Assembly (NCBI GenBank): GCA_031272365.1
Contig: JAISTX010000042.1
Location: 1 to 64,000, forward strand
Source: Eubacteriales Family XIII. Incertae Sedis bacterium
GTDB taxonomy: Bacteria; Bacillota; Clostridia; Peptostreptococcales; Anaerovoracaceae
Reading direction: 5' to 3'
DNA: 64,000 nucleotides
Shown in pieces: positions 9,763 through 20,457 of this stretch. Within the stretch, counting starts at the first letter, position 1; each line of letters begins with the position of its first letter. The position numbers and the translations under genes are program-made. The notes beneath the pieces are model-generated. The model was not told the origin of the DNA. It ran no database searches and saw nothing but the letters and a program-made list of their open reading frames with translations.

Positions 9763-12627
9763 CTATACCGGGTTCGCGCGGATGTTTTCCATCTCCTCGT
9801 AGAAGTCGGAGCCGAGGAAGTACTTCTTCGGCGGCTCGATCGACTTGCCCGCCGCCAGCGCGTCCAGGCCCGCCTTGACCTTCTCCGGCCGCGCCGGCAG
9901 CTCGTAGATACGGACGCCGCACGCGTCGTAGATCGCGTTGATGACCGCCACGTGGCCGCTCGACTGGAACGCCTCGGAAGCGCCCGACGACCCGAACGGG
10001 TTTTGGCGCCGCGGGTTCTCTATGAAGTCCACCGAAAGCTCGTCGGGGACGTCGAGGATCGTCGGGATGCCCGCGCCGAGGATGTTGTAGTGCTTCTTCA
10101 CGTCCTCGTAGTCCTCGGAGAGCGCGAAGCCGATCGTGTGGCTCATGCCGCCGAAGACCTGGCCCTTGACCGCCGCGACGTTGCCGACGACGCCGACGTC
10201 CGCGACCGCCTTCATCGACAGCACCGTGACCTTGCCCGTGGCGACCTCGACGGCCACCTCGGAGAGGAACATCGCGAACGTGTAGTCCGGCGTCGGGTTG
10301 CCCTTGCCCGTGTTCGGGTCGAGGTCCGCGAGCCCTTCGAACTCCTCGTTGAGGAACTGGTTCTCGTACTTCACCGGGATCCCTTCCGCCTCCATCTCCT
10401 CATGCGTGCGCAGCGTCCCGTCGGGCTTCAGCATCGCGTTGTAGAGCTTCTCGACGCACGCCTTCGTGGAGATGCCGTTCATGAAATGCGAGCGCGAAGA
10501 CGCCGACGCGCCGTGGTCCGGGCAGTACTTGCTGTCGTTCTGCACCAGCACGACGTCGTCCGCCTCGATCACGCGCTTGTCACCAAACGTCGTGCGCAGC
10601 GCCTCGAGCGTCACCATGAGCGAGCCGATATCGCCGCCCTGGCCCTGGTCCTGCCACGTGTCGTATTTGTAGAATTTTCCGTCCTTGCCGAGCTCGACCG
10701 CGACGGTGCACTGGTCCGCCGTGCCCTCCGTGACGTTGTAGCCGCCCCAGACGAGGCCGACGCCCCGGCGCACCTCCGGCGTGTCCGCCGCCTTCGCGTC
10801 CGCCACCGCCTTGTCGTACATCGGCTTGATGGCCTGCATGATCTGCTCGCCCGGGTAGTCGGTGAACGGGTAGCCGTTGATGTTGAGGTCGCCTTCGCGG
10901 GCGACGTTGCGCCAGCGGATCTCCCACGGGGAGATGCCGACCTTCTCCGCCATCATGTCCATCACCGCCTCGGACGCCGTGTAGGCCTGCGGCGAGCCGT
11001 AGCCCCGGTACGCCGTCCCGTAGGCGTGGTTCGTCGCCGCCACGCGGGACAGCCCCATGCAGTTGGGCACGTTGTACGGGAAGTACATGAAGCGCGCGAT
11101 CCGCGTCGTGAGGTCGTCGCCGAGCTCGCTGTAGGCGCCGTGGTCCAGCCCGTTGTCCCACTCGGCCGCGATGATGCGCCCTTCCTCGTCGCACCCGAGG
11201 CGCGTGTTCGTGAAGCCCGGCGCGCGCTTGCCCGAGAAGGCCATGAACTCGCCGTACGTCATCGAGAACGCCACCGGCCGGTCGTCGCACGCGATGCAGG
11301 CGATCGCCGCCAGCGCGTAGGTCGCGCCCGCGATGCCCCAGCCGAACGTGCCGCCCGTCGGGTTCTCGACGACGCGCACCTGCTCGGCAGGCACGCCCGT
11401 CGCCTCCGCGATGTCGCCGATGTTCGCGTATACCGCCATCGCCTTGCAGTGCACCGTCAGGAGCCCGTCCTCGTCCCAGTAGGCCTGCACCGTGTCGCCC
11501 TCGATCGGCATATGCGGCTCGCGCTGCGAGTAGAAGCTCGCCTCCACGACATGGGGGGCGCCGTCGATGAGCCCCTTCACGTCCGGGTCGCCCTTGACCG
11601 TCGGCTGCATCGACCAGACGTTGGGGTGCTCGTCATGGACGCGCACCGCGTCCGGCAGCGCCGCCTCGAGGTACGACAGCATCTCGGGGAGCTGCTCGTA
11701 CTCGATCGTGACCGCCGCCGCCGCCGCGCGCGCGTTCGCCTTCGTGTCCGCCGCGACGAGCGCGACGATGTCGCCGTAGTTGAAGATCTTGTCCTCCGCG
11801 AGCAGCACGTGCGTCTGCTTCGAGGCGCCTTCGACCGTGCGCGGCAGGAACTGGAACATATTGAGCCGGTTCGAGCCCTTGACGTCCTTGTGCGTGATGA
11901 CCTTGTACACGCCCGGCATCTTCTCCGCCTCCTCCGTGTGGATGCGCAGGATCTTCGCGTGGTGCGCCACCTTCGGCTGCGCCATCGCCACATGCAGCGT
12001 GCCCTCGGGCATCTTCAGCTCGACGTCGTCGCCGTAGTCGCAGACGCCCGTCACCTTCGCCAGGGCCGCGGGCCGCACGAGCGGCTTCCCGTAGAAATGC
12101 TTGTCCTCCGGCAGCTTCACCTTGATGTCCTCCACCGTGCACTCGCCGCGGAGCACCTTCGCCGCGTCCATGACCGCGTCGACGATCTGCCGGTAGCCCG
12201 TGCAGCGGCAGACGTTGCGGTGCTTCTGGAACCACGCGCGCACGTCCTCGCGCGAGGGCGACGGGTTCTCGGCGAGCAGCTGGTAGGCCGACACGATGAA
12301 ACCCGGCGAGCAGAAGCCGCACTGCACGGCGCCGTTGTGCATGAAGGCGACCTGCAGGGGATGCAGATGCATCGCCGTGCCGACGCCCTCGACCGTGATG
12401 ATGCGCTGCCCGTCCTTCATGGATGTGATTTTGCGCGTGCACGAGCGGATCACTTTCCCGTCCATGATGACGGAGCATGCGCCGCACACGCCGGTGCCGC
12501 AACCGACCTTGACCCCCGTAAGGCCGAGCCGCCTCAGTACCGAGGCAAGCGTGTCGCTTTCCGGATCGCAGATAAACGTCCGGTCCGCACCGTTGATGTT
12601 CAGGGTCATCTTCTTGAGCTGCTTCAT
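9763..12627 (-). CDS. mop: Molybdopterin aldehyde oxidoreductase (Mop type), fused 2Fe-2S and Mo subunits
   Basis: Oxidises aldehydes to carboxylic acids with water as oxygen donor, passing electrons out through two 2Fe-2S clusters. 954 aa in one chain, as in Desulfovibrio gigas Mop (907 aa). A plant-type ferredoxin domain has Cys43, 48, 51 and 63. A helical 2Fe-2S domain has Cys103, 106, 140 and 142. The Moco domains end with the catalytic Glu885 in GSSGASEAF. Motifs such as AVADVGVVGN and FGGMSHTIGFAL also fit the xanthine oxidase family. No FAD subunit is encoded beside it, so the acceptor is a separate protein. It lies downstream of the aminotransferase and antiporter genes on the same strand but also has its own promoter at 12688-12693. 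The substrate is inferred from context (an amino-aldehyde), not shown. Confidence 0.95.
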   Translation of the reverse strand: MKQLKKMTLNINGADRTFICDPESDTLASVLRRLGLTGVKVGCGTGVCGACSVIMDGKVIRSCTRKITSMKDGQRIITVEGVGTAMHLHPLQVAFMHNGAVQCGFCSPGFIVSAYQLLAENPSPSREDVRAWFQKHRNVCRCTGYRQIVDAVMDAAKVLRGECTVEDIKVKLPEDKHFYGKPLVRPAALAKVTGVCDYGDDVELKMPEGTLHVAMAQPKVAHHAKILRIHTEEAEKMPGVYKVITHKDVKGSNRLNMFQFLPRTVEGASKQTHVLLAEDKIFNYGDIVALVAADTKANARAAAAAVTIEYEQLPEMLSYLEAALPDAVRVHDEHPNVWSMQPTVKGDPDVKGLIDGAPHVVEASFYSQREPHMPIEGDTVQAYWDEDGLLTVHCKAMAVYANIGDIAEATGVPAEQVRVVENPTGGTFGWGIAGATYALAAIACIACDDRPVAFSMTYGEFMAFSGKRAPGFTNTRLGCDEEGRIIAAEWDNGLDHGAYSELGDDLTTRIARFMYFPYNVPNCMGLSRVAATNHAYGTAYRGYGSPQAYTASEAVMDMMAEKVGISPWEIRWRNVAREGDLNINGYPFTDYPGEQIMQAIKPMYDKAVADAKAADTPEVRRGVGLVWGGYNVTEGTADQCTVAVELGKDGKFYKYDTWQDQGQGGDIGSLMVTLEALRTTFGDKRVIEADDVVLVQNDSKYCPDHGASASSRSHFMNGISTKACVEKLYNAMLKPDGTLRTHEEMEAEGIPVKYENQFLNEEFEGLADLDPNTGKGNPTPDYTFAMFLSEVAVEVATGKVTVLSMKAVADVGVVGNVAAVKGQVFGGMSHTIGFALSEDYEDVKKHYNILGAGIPTILDVPDELSVDFIENPRRQNPFGSSGASEAFQSSGHVAVINAIYDACGVRIYELPARPEKVKAGLDALAAGKSIEPPKKYFLGSDFYEEMENIRANPV

Positions 12628-12652
12628 ATTATCCTATTTCGCTCCTCTCTTC

Positions 12653-12693
12653 AGGGTTCCTGCTGAACCCTACTATTACCTGAAGGTATTATA
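12653..12693 (-). promoter_or_regulatory. Promoter and leader hairpin of mop
   Basis: GTGGTATAAT on the minus strand puts a perfect TATAAT at 12688-12693, predicting a leader of about 54 bases. The leader holds a seven-base-pair hairpin (AGGGTTC at 12653-12659 pairing with 12665-12671). This would allow expression of mop apart from the sigma-54 promoter upstream. Confidence 0.6.
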
Positions 12694-12711
12694 CCACGCC
12701 GGCCCCCAGGT

Positions 12712-14067
12712 TCACCACCCGTGCTTCTGGTAGACGACCGCGCAGCTCTCGTCGATGACGGAGAGCGCCTTCTCGATGTGCTCGTCCGTGATCGTGAGCG
12801 GCGGCTCGATGCGGATCGTCTTCGCGTTGATGAGCGAGCCCGACACGAGCACGCGGCGGTTGAACATCTCGTAGACCACCTCGTAGCCCAGATCGCCGTC
12901 GACAAATTCCATCGCGATGAACAGCCCGCGCCCGCGCACGTCCGTCATGAGCTTCGGGTATTTGCCCATGATCTTGTTCAGCCCCTCCATGAAGATGCCG
13001 CCCGCGCGGCGCGCCTTGCCCGCCAGGTCCTCCTTGAGCATCACGTTGATCGCCGCGATCGCCGCCGCCGAGGCCGTCGGGCTGCCGCCCGTCGTCGTGC
13101 TGTGCAGCAGCGGGTCGGGGAACATCCCCTCGAACGCGCGCTTCGTGCACAGGCAGGCGCTGATCGGCATCACGCCGCCGCCGAGCGCCTTCGCCATCGC
13201 GATGATGTCCGGCGCCACGTCGTAGTAGTCGGTCGCAAACAGGTAGCCCGTGCGGCACATGCCCGCCTGCACCTCGTCCGCCACCATCATGATGTCGTAC
13301 TCGTCGCAGATCTTGCGGATGCCCGGGATCCACTCGTCCGGCGGGATCTGGATGCCGTTCTCGCCCTGGATCGGCTCGTAGATGATGGCCGCCGGCAGCT
13401 CGCCCACGTAGTCCATCACCTCGACCGTCTTGCGCAGGTGGTCCAGGTCGCCGAATTTGACGTGCCGCGTGCCCTGCAGCAGCGGCAGGAACGGCCCGCG
13501 GAAATGCGCCTTGCTCGTCAAAGACAGCGAGCCCGCCGTCTTCCCGTGGAAGTCGCCCTCGAACGCGATGAAATGATGCCGCCCCGTCGCCAGCGTCGCC
13601 ATCTTCAGCGAGGACTCGATCGCCTCCGTGCCCGAGCTCGTGAAAAACGTATATTTCAGATCGCCCGGCGAGACGTCCGCCAGGATGCGCGCGAGCAGCG
13701 CGCGGTTCGCGTCCACGAGCTCCGCGCTCGACAGCGGCTGCTTCGCGAGCTGGTCGGCCACCGCCTTCAGCACCGTCGGGTGCCGGTGCCCGCAGTTGTA
13801 GACGCCGAACCCGCCGAGGCAGTCGATGTACTCGCGCCCCTGCAGATCCATGAACGTGTCGCCGTTCGCGCTCCACTCCATCGCCATGTCGTCCTCGCCC
13901 GCCGCCTTGCGGTACTCCAGGAACCCGGGGTTGACATGCTCGTCGTAGTCCCAGCGGATCTCGTCGATCAGCTCCTTCATCTCCTCGCCTTCGAGCCCCT
14001 GCGCCTCGATCCATTTCAGCGATTTTTCCGTGTACGCCAGCACCTCTTCAAAACTCTTCCTCGGCAT
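12712..14067 (-). CDS. patA: Putrescine/diamine aminotransferase (class III, PLP)
   Basis: Moves the amino group of a diamine such as putrescine to 2-oxoglutarate, leaving 4-aminobutanal. 451 aa from ATG 14067 (MPRKSFEEVL), chosen for the AAGGAGG site six bases upstream. It has the class III fold with SSGTEAIE (phosphate binding), the DEVQ motif near 264 and PLP lysine Lys293 in AMAKALGGG. The C-terminal half is close to E. coli YgjG/PatA: LHSTTTGGSP, RVLVSGSLINAKTIRIEPPL. Ornithine and acetylornithine aminotransferases are alternatives, but the long N-terminus (ITE..YDEHVNPGFL style) favours the putrescine group. It is preceded by the antiporter gene with a 51-base gap. The neighbouring aldehyde oxidoreductase could take the aldehyde product. 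Confidence 0.9.
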   Translation of the reverse strand: MPRKSFEEVLAYTEKSLKWIEAQGLEGEEMKELIDEIRWDYDEHVNPGFLEYRKAAGEDDMAMEWSANGDTFMDLQGREYIDCLGGFGVYNCGHRHPTVLKAVADQLAKQPLSSAELVDANRALLARILADVSPGDLKYTFFTSSGTEAIESSLKMATLATGRHHFIAFEGDFHGKTAGSLSLTSKAHFRGPFLPLLQGTRHVKFGDLDHLRKTVEVMDYVGELPAAIIYEPIQGENGIQIPPDEWIPGIRKICDEYDIMMVADEVQAGMCRTGYLFATDYYDVAPDIIAMAKALGGGVMPISACLCTKRAFEGMFPDPLLHSTTTGGSPTASAAAIAAINVMLKEDLAGKARRAGGIFMEGLNKIMGKYPKLMTDVRGRGLFIAMEFVDGDLGYEVVYEMFNRRVLVSGSLINAKTIRIEPPLTITDEHIEKALSVIDESCAVVYQKHGW

Positions 14068-14118
14068 TTTCTTACCTCCTTGCCTCGTTGAAAAAAACGA
14101 TTGCTGCAATAACAATAA

Positions 14119-15759
14119 CTATTTGTTGAAAAACGATTTTGCGTCTTCAGGCTTCTCCGGCGCGCCGACGTTGTAGCGGTTTTCGCCGAACATCCGGCTC
14201 AGCACGATGACGGCCACGATGAAGACCGCGAACGTCGCCGCGAGCGGTATGACCCAGTTGTCCATGAAGCCGGACAGCACGAACCCGACGCACGCGCAGG
14301 CGGCGCACGTCACCGAGTAGGGGATCTGCGTCTTGATGTGGTCCGTGTGGCGGATGTTCGAGGACGCCGACGACAGGATCGCCGTGTCCGCGAGCGGCGA
14401 GCAGTGGTTGCCGAAGCCGCCGCCGCCGATGACGGCCGTGATGCACGCGAGCGGCGTGATGTCCAGCGCGAACGCGATCGGCAGCGCGATGGGCAGCATG
14501 ATCGCGTACGTGCCCCACGTCGCGCCCGTCGCGAACGTCATCACGCACGAGATGATGAAGATGAGCACCGGCACGATGAAGGCCGGCACGTTTTCCGCGA
14601 ACTGCGCCGTGACGAACCCGTCCATGTCCAGCCGTTCGCCGATCGCCCCGATCGACCACGCGAACACGAGGAGGATCGTGACGTACACGACGGACTTCGC
14701 GCCCGTCACGAAGGCGCCGATCGACTCGATGACCTTGGACACCCGGCGGACCGCGAAGTAGATGATCGAGAAAATCGTCACAATCGCGAAAGCGTAGACC
14801 AGCGCGAGGGCGCCGTCCATATTATTCAAAGCATCGTAGAAGTCGAAGGTCTCGAAGTAGCCGCCCGTGAACATCATCATCACGAAGGCGAGGATGATCA
14901 GGATCACGATCGGCACGAGCAGGTCGTTCGCGCGCCCCCTCTCGGAGACTTCGATGCTCGAGTAGTCGTCCTCGTCCTGGCCGCCGCCCGAGAAGGTCGC
15001 GTCGCAGAGCTTGCCGGTCTCGCGCGTGCGCTTCTCGGCCTTGGCCATCGGGCCGAAGTCGATGCGGAAGATGATGACCATGATGACCATGATGATGGAC
15101 AGCCACGCGTAATAATTGTAGGGGATCGACTGCACGAAGACGAGGAAGGGGTTGCCGCCCTCGACGCCGGCCGCGCGGTAGGACTCGCCGATCAAGGAGC
15201 ACAGGAAGGCGACCCAGCTCGAGAACGGGATGATCAGGCAGATGCCGACGGACGTGCTGTCGATGATGTAGGACAGCTTCTCGCGCGAGATCTTGTAGCG
15301 GTCCGTCACCGGGCGCATGATCGACCCGGTCGTGAGCGCGTTGAAGTAGTCGTCGAAGAAAATCAGAAGGCCGATGCCCCACGTCGTCGCCTCCGCGCCT
15401 TTGCGCGATTTGATGCGCTTCGACAGCAGCTCGGCGAAGCCGGCCGACCCCCCGGACCGGACCATGAGGCCGATCAGCCCTCCGAGGAGGAAGATGATCA
15501 GGATCACCTCCACGTTCCACGGGTCCGACATGACGCCGGACGCGACGTACTCCTCCACCCCGTCCTCCGAGTACGTCCCCGAGTACGTCCCCGTGATGAG
15601 CTCGATGAACGTGATGAGCGCCCCGAGCGGGTTCCCGTAGGAGTAGATCAGGCATCCCGAGAAGATACCCAAAAACAACGAAAGCAAAACCTCTTTCGTG
15701 ATGATGGCCAGCACGATCGCGAGGATCGGCGGCACGAGCGACAAAGCACCAAATTCCAT
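14119..15759 (-). CDS. NhaC-family antiporter
   Basis: 546-aa integral membrane protein with about 11-13 hydrophobic helices. It has the NhaC/antiporter signature segments FFDDYFNALTTGSIMRPV and GGGGFGNHCSPLADTAI, the latter a re-entrant-type loop. Relatives exchange Na+ for H+, and some exchange organic ions (malate/lactate, arginine/ornithine-like, tyrosine). As the first gene behind a sigma-54 promoter and ahead of an amine aminotransferase, it is more likely an amine or amino-acid exchanger than a housekeeping Na+ pump; this is inference. A charged cytoplasmic loop (GGGQDEDDYSSIE) lies in the middle. Confidence 0.9.
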   Translation of the reverse strand: MEFGALSLVPPILAIVLAIITKEVLLSLFLGIFSGCLIYSYGNPLGALITFIELITGTYSGTYSEDGVEEYVASGVMSDPWNVEVILIIFLLGGLIGLMVRSGGSAGFAELLSKRIKSRKGAEATTWGIGLLIFFDDYFNALTTGSIMRPVTDRYKISREKLSYIIDSTSVGICLIIPFSSWVAFLCSLIGESYRAAGVEGGNPFLVFVQSIPYNYYAWLSIIMVIMVIIFRIDFGPMAKAEKRTRETGKLCDATFSGGGQDEDDYSSIEVSERGRANDLLVPIVILIILAFVMMMFTGGYFETFDFYDALNNMDGALALVYAFAIVTIFSIIYFAVRRVSKVIESIGAFVTGAKSVVYVTILLVFAWSIGAIGERLDMDGFVTAQFAENVPAFIVPVLIFIISCVMTFATGATWGTYAIMLPIALPIAFALDITPLACITAVIGGGGFGNHCSPLADTAILSSASSNIRHTDHIKTQIPYSVTCAACACVGFVLSGFMDNWVIPLAATFAVFIVAVIVLSRMFGENRYNVGAPEKPEDAKSFFNK

Positions 15760-15824
15760 CGGCAGCGCCCTCCTTGTATGAAATTGTGAAATAACCTACT
15801 TCCTCAACTCTACGCGGGAAATAT

Positions 15825-15842
15825 ATGCATGAGCCGTGCCAA
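15825..15842 (-). promoter_or_regulatory. Sigma-54 (-24/-12) promoter of the antiporter-patA-mop genes
   Basis: The minus strand reads TTGGCACGGCTCATGCAT, matching the consensus TTGGCACG-N4-TTGCW with a single change in the -12 element. Transcription would start near 15813, about 54 bases before the antiporter ATG. The gene directly upstream and divergent encodes a sigma-54 activator, which strongly supports the call. Confidence 0.85.
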
Positions 15843-15884
15843 GTCGGAAAACGGCGGATTTGCGTGAAATTTATTTAATATTCA

Positions 15885-15897
15885 GACAATGATTGTC
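15885..15897. promoter_or_regulatory. Candidate activator-binding palindrome
   Basis: GACAATGATTGTC is a perfect 13-base palindrome lying about 45 bases upstream of the sigma-54 promoter, between the divergent genes. A looser pair, TTTGCGT and ACGCAAA, flanks it. The position suits an enhancer for the neighbouring activator, although such sites usually lie 80-150 bases away. Confidence 0.45.
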
Positions 15898-15976
15898 CTG
15901 CCTTTGTGACGCAAACTGTGCTACAATAGGAACACTTTGTGGGGGGTCATCCGGCGGCGATCGGGAGGTGATTGGG

Positions 15977-17524
<1,548 letters not shown>

Positions 17525-17559
17525 AGGGGCGCGGCGGCCTACGCTTCCCCATTGTGTGG

Positions 17560-17565
17560 TATGAT
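17560..17565 (+). promoter_or_regulatory. Extended -10 promoter giving a leaderless mRNA
   Basis: TGTGGTATGAT ends at 17565; transcription would begin at about 17571-17572, on the GTG/ATG start of the next gene. No ribosome binding site is present between box and start. Confidence 0.65.
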
Positions 17566-17570
17566 TTCCG

Positions 17571-20429
17571 GTGATGATGAAACAGGTCAGTGACTATCTT
17601 GCGCAGTTCGACCGGTGCCTTGCGGGGGAGCCGGCCTATTGCATGGCGGCCTGCCCCTTCCATCTGGACGTGCGCGCGTTCACGGAGAGCGTGGAGCAGG
17701 GGCGCATCTCGGCGGCCTACCGGCTGTACCGCGACGCGACGGGCTTCCCGGCCATCGCGTCCGCGCTGTGCGCAAGGCCGTGCGAGGCGGCCTGCCCGCT
17801 CCGGGGCACGGAAGGCGGCGCGATCCGGCTTTCGGAGATCGAGCGGGAGGTCGTGCGGGAGGCCACGGACAGGAAGCCGAGCGAATACAACCTGCCGCCG
17901 CGCGGGAAGCGCGTCGCCGTCATCGGGGCGGGGCTCGCCGGGCTCGCGTGCGCGCTTAGGCTCGCGCAGAAGCGCGTCGCGGTGGAGGTGTTCGAGGCCT
18001 CGGGCGAGATCGGCGGGGGCGGATGGGGCTCCGGCACGGCCGCGGCTGCAATAACAAAAGAAGACGCGCTCGCGGAAATCGCGCTGCAGTTCGGGGATAC
18101 GGAATACACCTTGCATTTGAATACCGCCATCGGCGCGCGCGAGGACGTGAACGCGCTGGGCTTCGACGCCGCCTTCGTCTGCACGGGCGCGGGCGGCGAG
18201 TCCTTCGGCCTCCCCGTGGATGCGGACGAGCCCTGCCTGCTGGACCCTCGGGACAAGCCCGAGGGTGACAACAGTGGTGTCATCCCGGCGCAGACCCCCA
18301 CCGATGTCATTCCGGGCTTGACCCGGAATCCAAAATCGGAATCAAAGGCAGATGCGCAGCATCCGGCATCCGCAGGCGGCGCGGCATCCACCGGCGCCAC
18401 GCGCGGCGGGCTGGCCGACCTGTCGGCGGGCGCCGGCGTCGGCTGGTTCGCGGGCGGCGCGCGCACCGGGCGCGAAGGGGCGGAGGCGCTCGCGCACGGC
18501 CTCTCCGCGGCCGCCGCCATCGACGCCTTCCTGCGCACGGGCAAGCTCGCCTTCCCGGACGGGCGCGTGGAGACGAAGCTGCCCCCGAAGGCAGCGGGCG
18601 ACCTGGGAAAGCCGCACGCCGGGCCGGAGGCGGCGCGGTGCCTGCGCTGCCGCTGCGACGCGTGCATGGTCTTCGCCGACCTCCCGGCCTACACGGGCAA
18701 ATGGCCGCTGCGCATCCGCGACGAGGTCTTCGCCACCGCGCTGCCCGGCAAGTCGGAGGTCAAGGCGACGCCCGCGCGCCGCCTCATCAACATGGACAAC
18801 CTCTCCGGCGTCTTCGAGACGGTCTGCCCGGCGGGCATCGACCTCGACGGCCTGCTGCTCGCGGGGCGCCAGAGCCTGCACCGGCAGGAGAAGATGCCGT
18901 GGGCCTTCCACGAATTCCACCTGCGCGACATGGAGCACGCGGACAGCATCGAAGCCGCCGCCGCGATCTTTCATAGCAAACAGTCGGGAGGGCTTGTGTT
19001 TTTCCCGGGGTGCCAGCTCGGCGCCTCCGACCCCGGCCTCGTGGCCGCCGCCTGGGACGCGCTCCTGAAGCTGGACGCCGCAGGGGCGATCCAGCTGGAG
19101 AAGCTCGTCCTGCGCTGCTGCGGCGCGCCCGCCAAATGGGCGGGGGACGAGGAGCTCTTCCAACAGAAGCTGAAGGGGATCCTCCTGCACAACAGCGGGT
19201 GGCGCACATCGCCCACTTTCGTGATGGCCTGCCCATCGTGCATGCGGGTTTTCGAAGAACACCTGCCGGAGGTCAAAACGGTGTCGCTCTATGAAGTGCT
19301 GGCGGAGCATGCCGGCGCCCTTGGCGCGCTCCATCCCCCCGAAAGCCCCAAAGGCCCCTACGCCGTGTTCGACGCCTGCGCCGGGGCGCGGCTGAAGCCC
19401 GAAAAGGCGGACGCCCTGCGCGCATCGGTGCGCCGCCTCGCGGCTATCGCGGGGCTCGAGACCGAAGAGCTCCCCATCCAAAAGGACGTCGCGCGCTGCT
19501 GCGGGTTCGGCGGCCAGCCGGATTTCGCCGACCCGGGCTTCGCGAAGGCCGTGGCCGGCAGCCGCGCGGAGGAGTCGGAGCGGCCCTACCTCTGCTACTG
19601 CAGCAACTGCCGGGACGCGTTCCTGAAGAACGGCAAGGAGGCCATGCACGCGCTGGAGCTGCTCGCCCCCCCCGGGGCGGAGCCGGGGCAGGAAGCCGCC
19701 GGCCGGCTTCGCGGCATGGCGGAGCCGGGGCGCGCGCCGACCGCGTCGCAGCGGCGGGAAAACCGGAAGCTTCTGAAGGAGTACCTGTGGGCCACCTCGC
19801 CGGAGGACACGCTAAGCAGGCTCGGGCCCCGGAGGGACCCCCCGCCCCGCCCCGGCGAGAGCCGCTACTACAACCTCGAAATCCCGCCGGAGCTGCTGGC
19901 CCAGATGGACGCGGACCACATCCTCGTGGAGGACGTCCACGCCATCATCGTCCACATGCGGCAAACAAGGCAAAGCATCTACCGCCCGCGCGACGGCAGG
20001 CATTTCGGCAACCTGACCATTGGCCAGACGACGTACTGGATCTCATACAGCGACAAGGTGGGGCGGCGGGGCGTCTGCCTGGTGGGCCCCTATGGGGAAG
20101 TCGGGTCGGACCGGCTCGTGCTCACTTCCGCCTACCTGCACCGCATCGCCTTCGTGCCAGAGGAGGCATGGAACGCGCTCCACCGGTGGACGGCCGCCGG
20201 CACGCACAAGCCCGCCGGCGCCGAAAAGAAAATCCCCGAAGAGGACGAAGCCCTCGTCTGCGAGTTTTGCGGCGTGGACATGGAGCCGATGGAGGCGGAG
20301 TTTGCCTACCTCGGGCGCAGCTTCCGGCACCGCGTCGTGCGCTGCCCGCAATGCGGGGCGCCCTACATCCCCGAAGCGCTGGCGCGCGGCCGCATCCGCA
20401 TCGTGGAAATGGCCCTGGAAGACAAATAG
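17571..20429 (+). CDS. Multi-domain FeS/FAD/CCG redox fusion protein near aldehyde oxidoreductase
   Basis: 952 aa, starting GTG-ATG-ATG without a ribosome binding site. Order seen: (1) a GltD-type N-terminal FeS domain with CMAACPFH and CARPCEAACP (about 24-75); (2) an FAD-binding GAGLAG at 119-124 followed by a much shortened flavin domain that rejoins the usual GWFAGG motif near 291; (3) a ferredoxin-like CLRCRCDAC (357-365) and CPAGIDLD; (4) two CCG domains as in heterodisulfide reductase HdrD, with FFPGCQ, LRCCGAPAKW, ACPSCM and RCCGFGGQP; (5) a C-terminal domain with CEFCG and CPQCG (zinc ribbon or cluster) ending RIVEMALEDK. Parts 1-4 resemble oxidoreductases encoded near Mo hydroxylases, and part 5 the small redox protein found beside Mop in Desulfovibrio (DVU_1557 type, from memory). 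It probably takes electrons from the nearby aldehyde oxidoreductase. An in-frame repeat insertion lies at about residues 223-256. Confidence 0.75.
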   Translation: MMMKQVSDYLAQFDRCLAGEPAYCMAACPFHLDVRAFTESVEQGRISAAYRLYRDATGFPAIASALCARPCEAACPLRGTEGGAIRLSEIEREVVREATDRKPSEYNLPPRGKRVAVIGAGLAGLACALRLAQKRVAVEVFEASGEIGGGGWGSGTAAAAITKEDALAEIALQFGDTEYTLHLNTAIGAREDVNALGFDAAFVCTGAGGESFGLPVDADEPCLLDPRDKPEGDNSGVIPAQTPTDVIPGLTRNPKSESKADAQHPASAGGAASTGATRGGLADLSAGAGVGWFAGGARTGREGAEALAHGLSAAAAIDAFLRTGKLAFPDGRVETKLPPKAAGDLGKPHAGPEAARCLRCRCDACMVFADLPAYTGKWPLRIRDEVFATALPGKSEVKATPARRLINMDNLSGVFETVCPAGIDLDGLLLAGRQSLHRQEKMPWAFHEFHLRDMEHADSIEAAAAIFHSKQSGGLVFFPGCQLGASDPGLVAAAWDALLKLDAAGAIQLEKLVLRCCGAPAKWAGDEELFQQKLKGILLHNSGWRTSPTFVMACPSCMRVFEEHLPEVKTVSLYEVLAEHAGALGALHPPESPKGPYAVFDACAGARLKPEKADALRASVRRLAAIAGLETEELPIQKDVARCCGFGGQPDFADPGFAKAVAGSRAEESERPYLCYCSNCRDAFLKNGKEAMHALELLAPPGAEPGQEAAGRLRGMAEPGRAPTASQRRENRKLLKEYLWATSPEDTLSRLGPRRDPPPRPGESRYYNLEIPPELLAQMDADHILVEDVHAIIVHMRQTRQSIYRPRDGRHFGNLTIGQTTYWISYSDKVGRRGVCLVGPYGEVGSDRLVLTSAYLHRIAFVPEEAWNALHRWTAAGTHKPAGAEKKIPEEDEALVCEFCGVDMEPMEAEFAYLGRSFRHRVVRCPQCGAPYIPEALARGRIRIVEMALEDK
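18240..18337. repeat. Palindromic repeat pair inserted in frame in a coding gene
   Basis: Two facing palindromic units. 18240-18272 carries CCCTCGGG and CCCGAGGG around ACAAG. 18303-18337 carries ATTCCGGG and CCCGGAAT around CTTGA (18309-18329). A third partial unit (GTGTCATCCCGGC) lies between. They encode LDPRDKPEGDN and DVIPGLTRNPK, peptide strings well known from palindromic repeats in Alphaproteobacteria and Rickettsia. The reading frame stays open. A third related unit is at 50356-50388. Confidence 0.8.
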
Positions 20430-20457
20430 GGGCAGACTGCGCGCGCCCGCCGGAAAA

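Noticed and set aside
9751-12666. A 971-codon plus-strand open frame across the aldehyde oxidoreductase gene
   Set aside because: It is an antisense frame kept open by high GC; its product is Arg/Val/Asp-rich without motifs, whereas the minus strand encodes a clear Mop protein.
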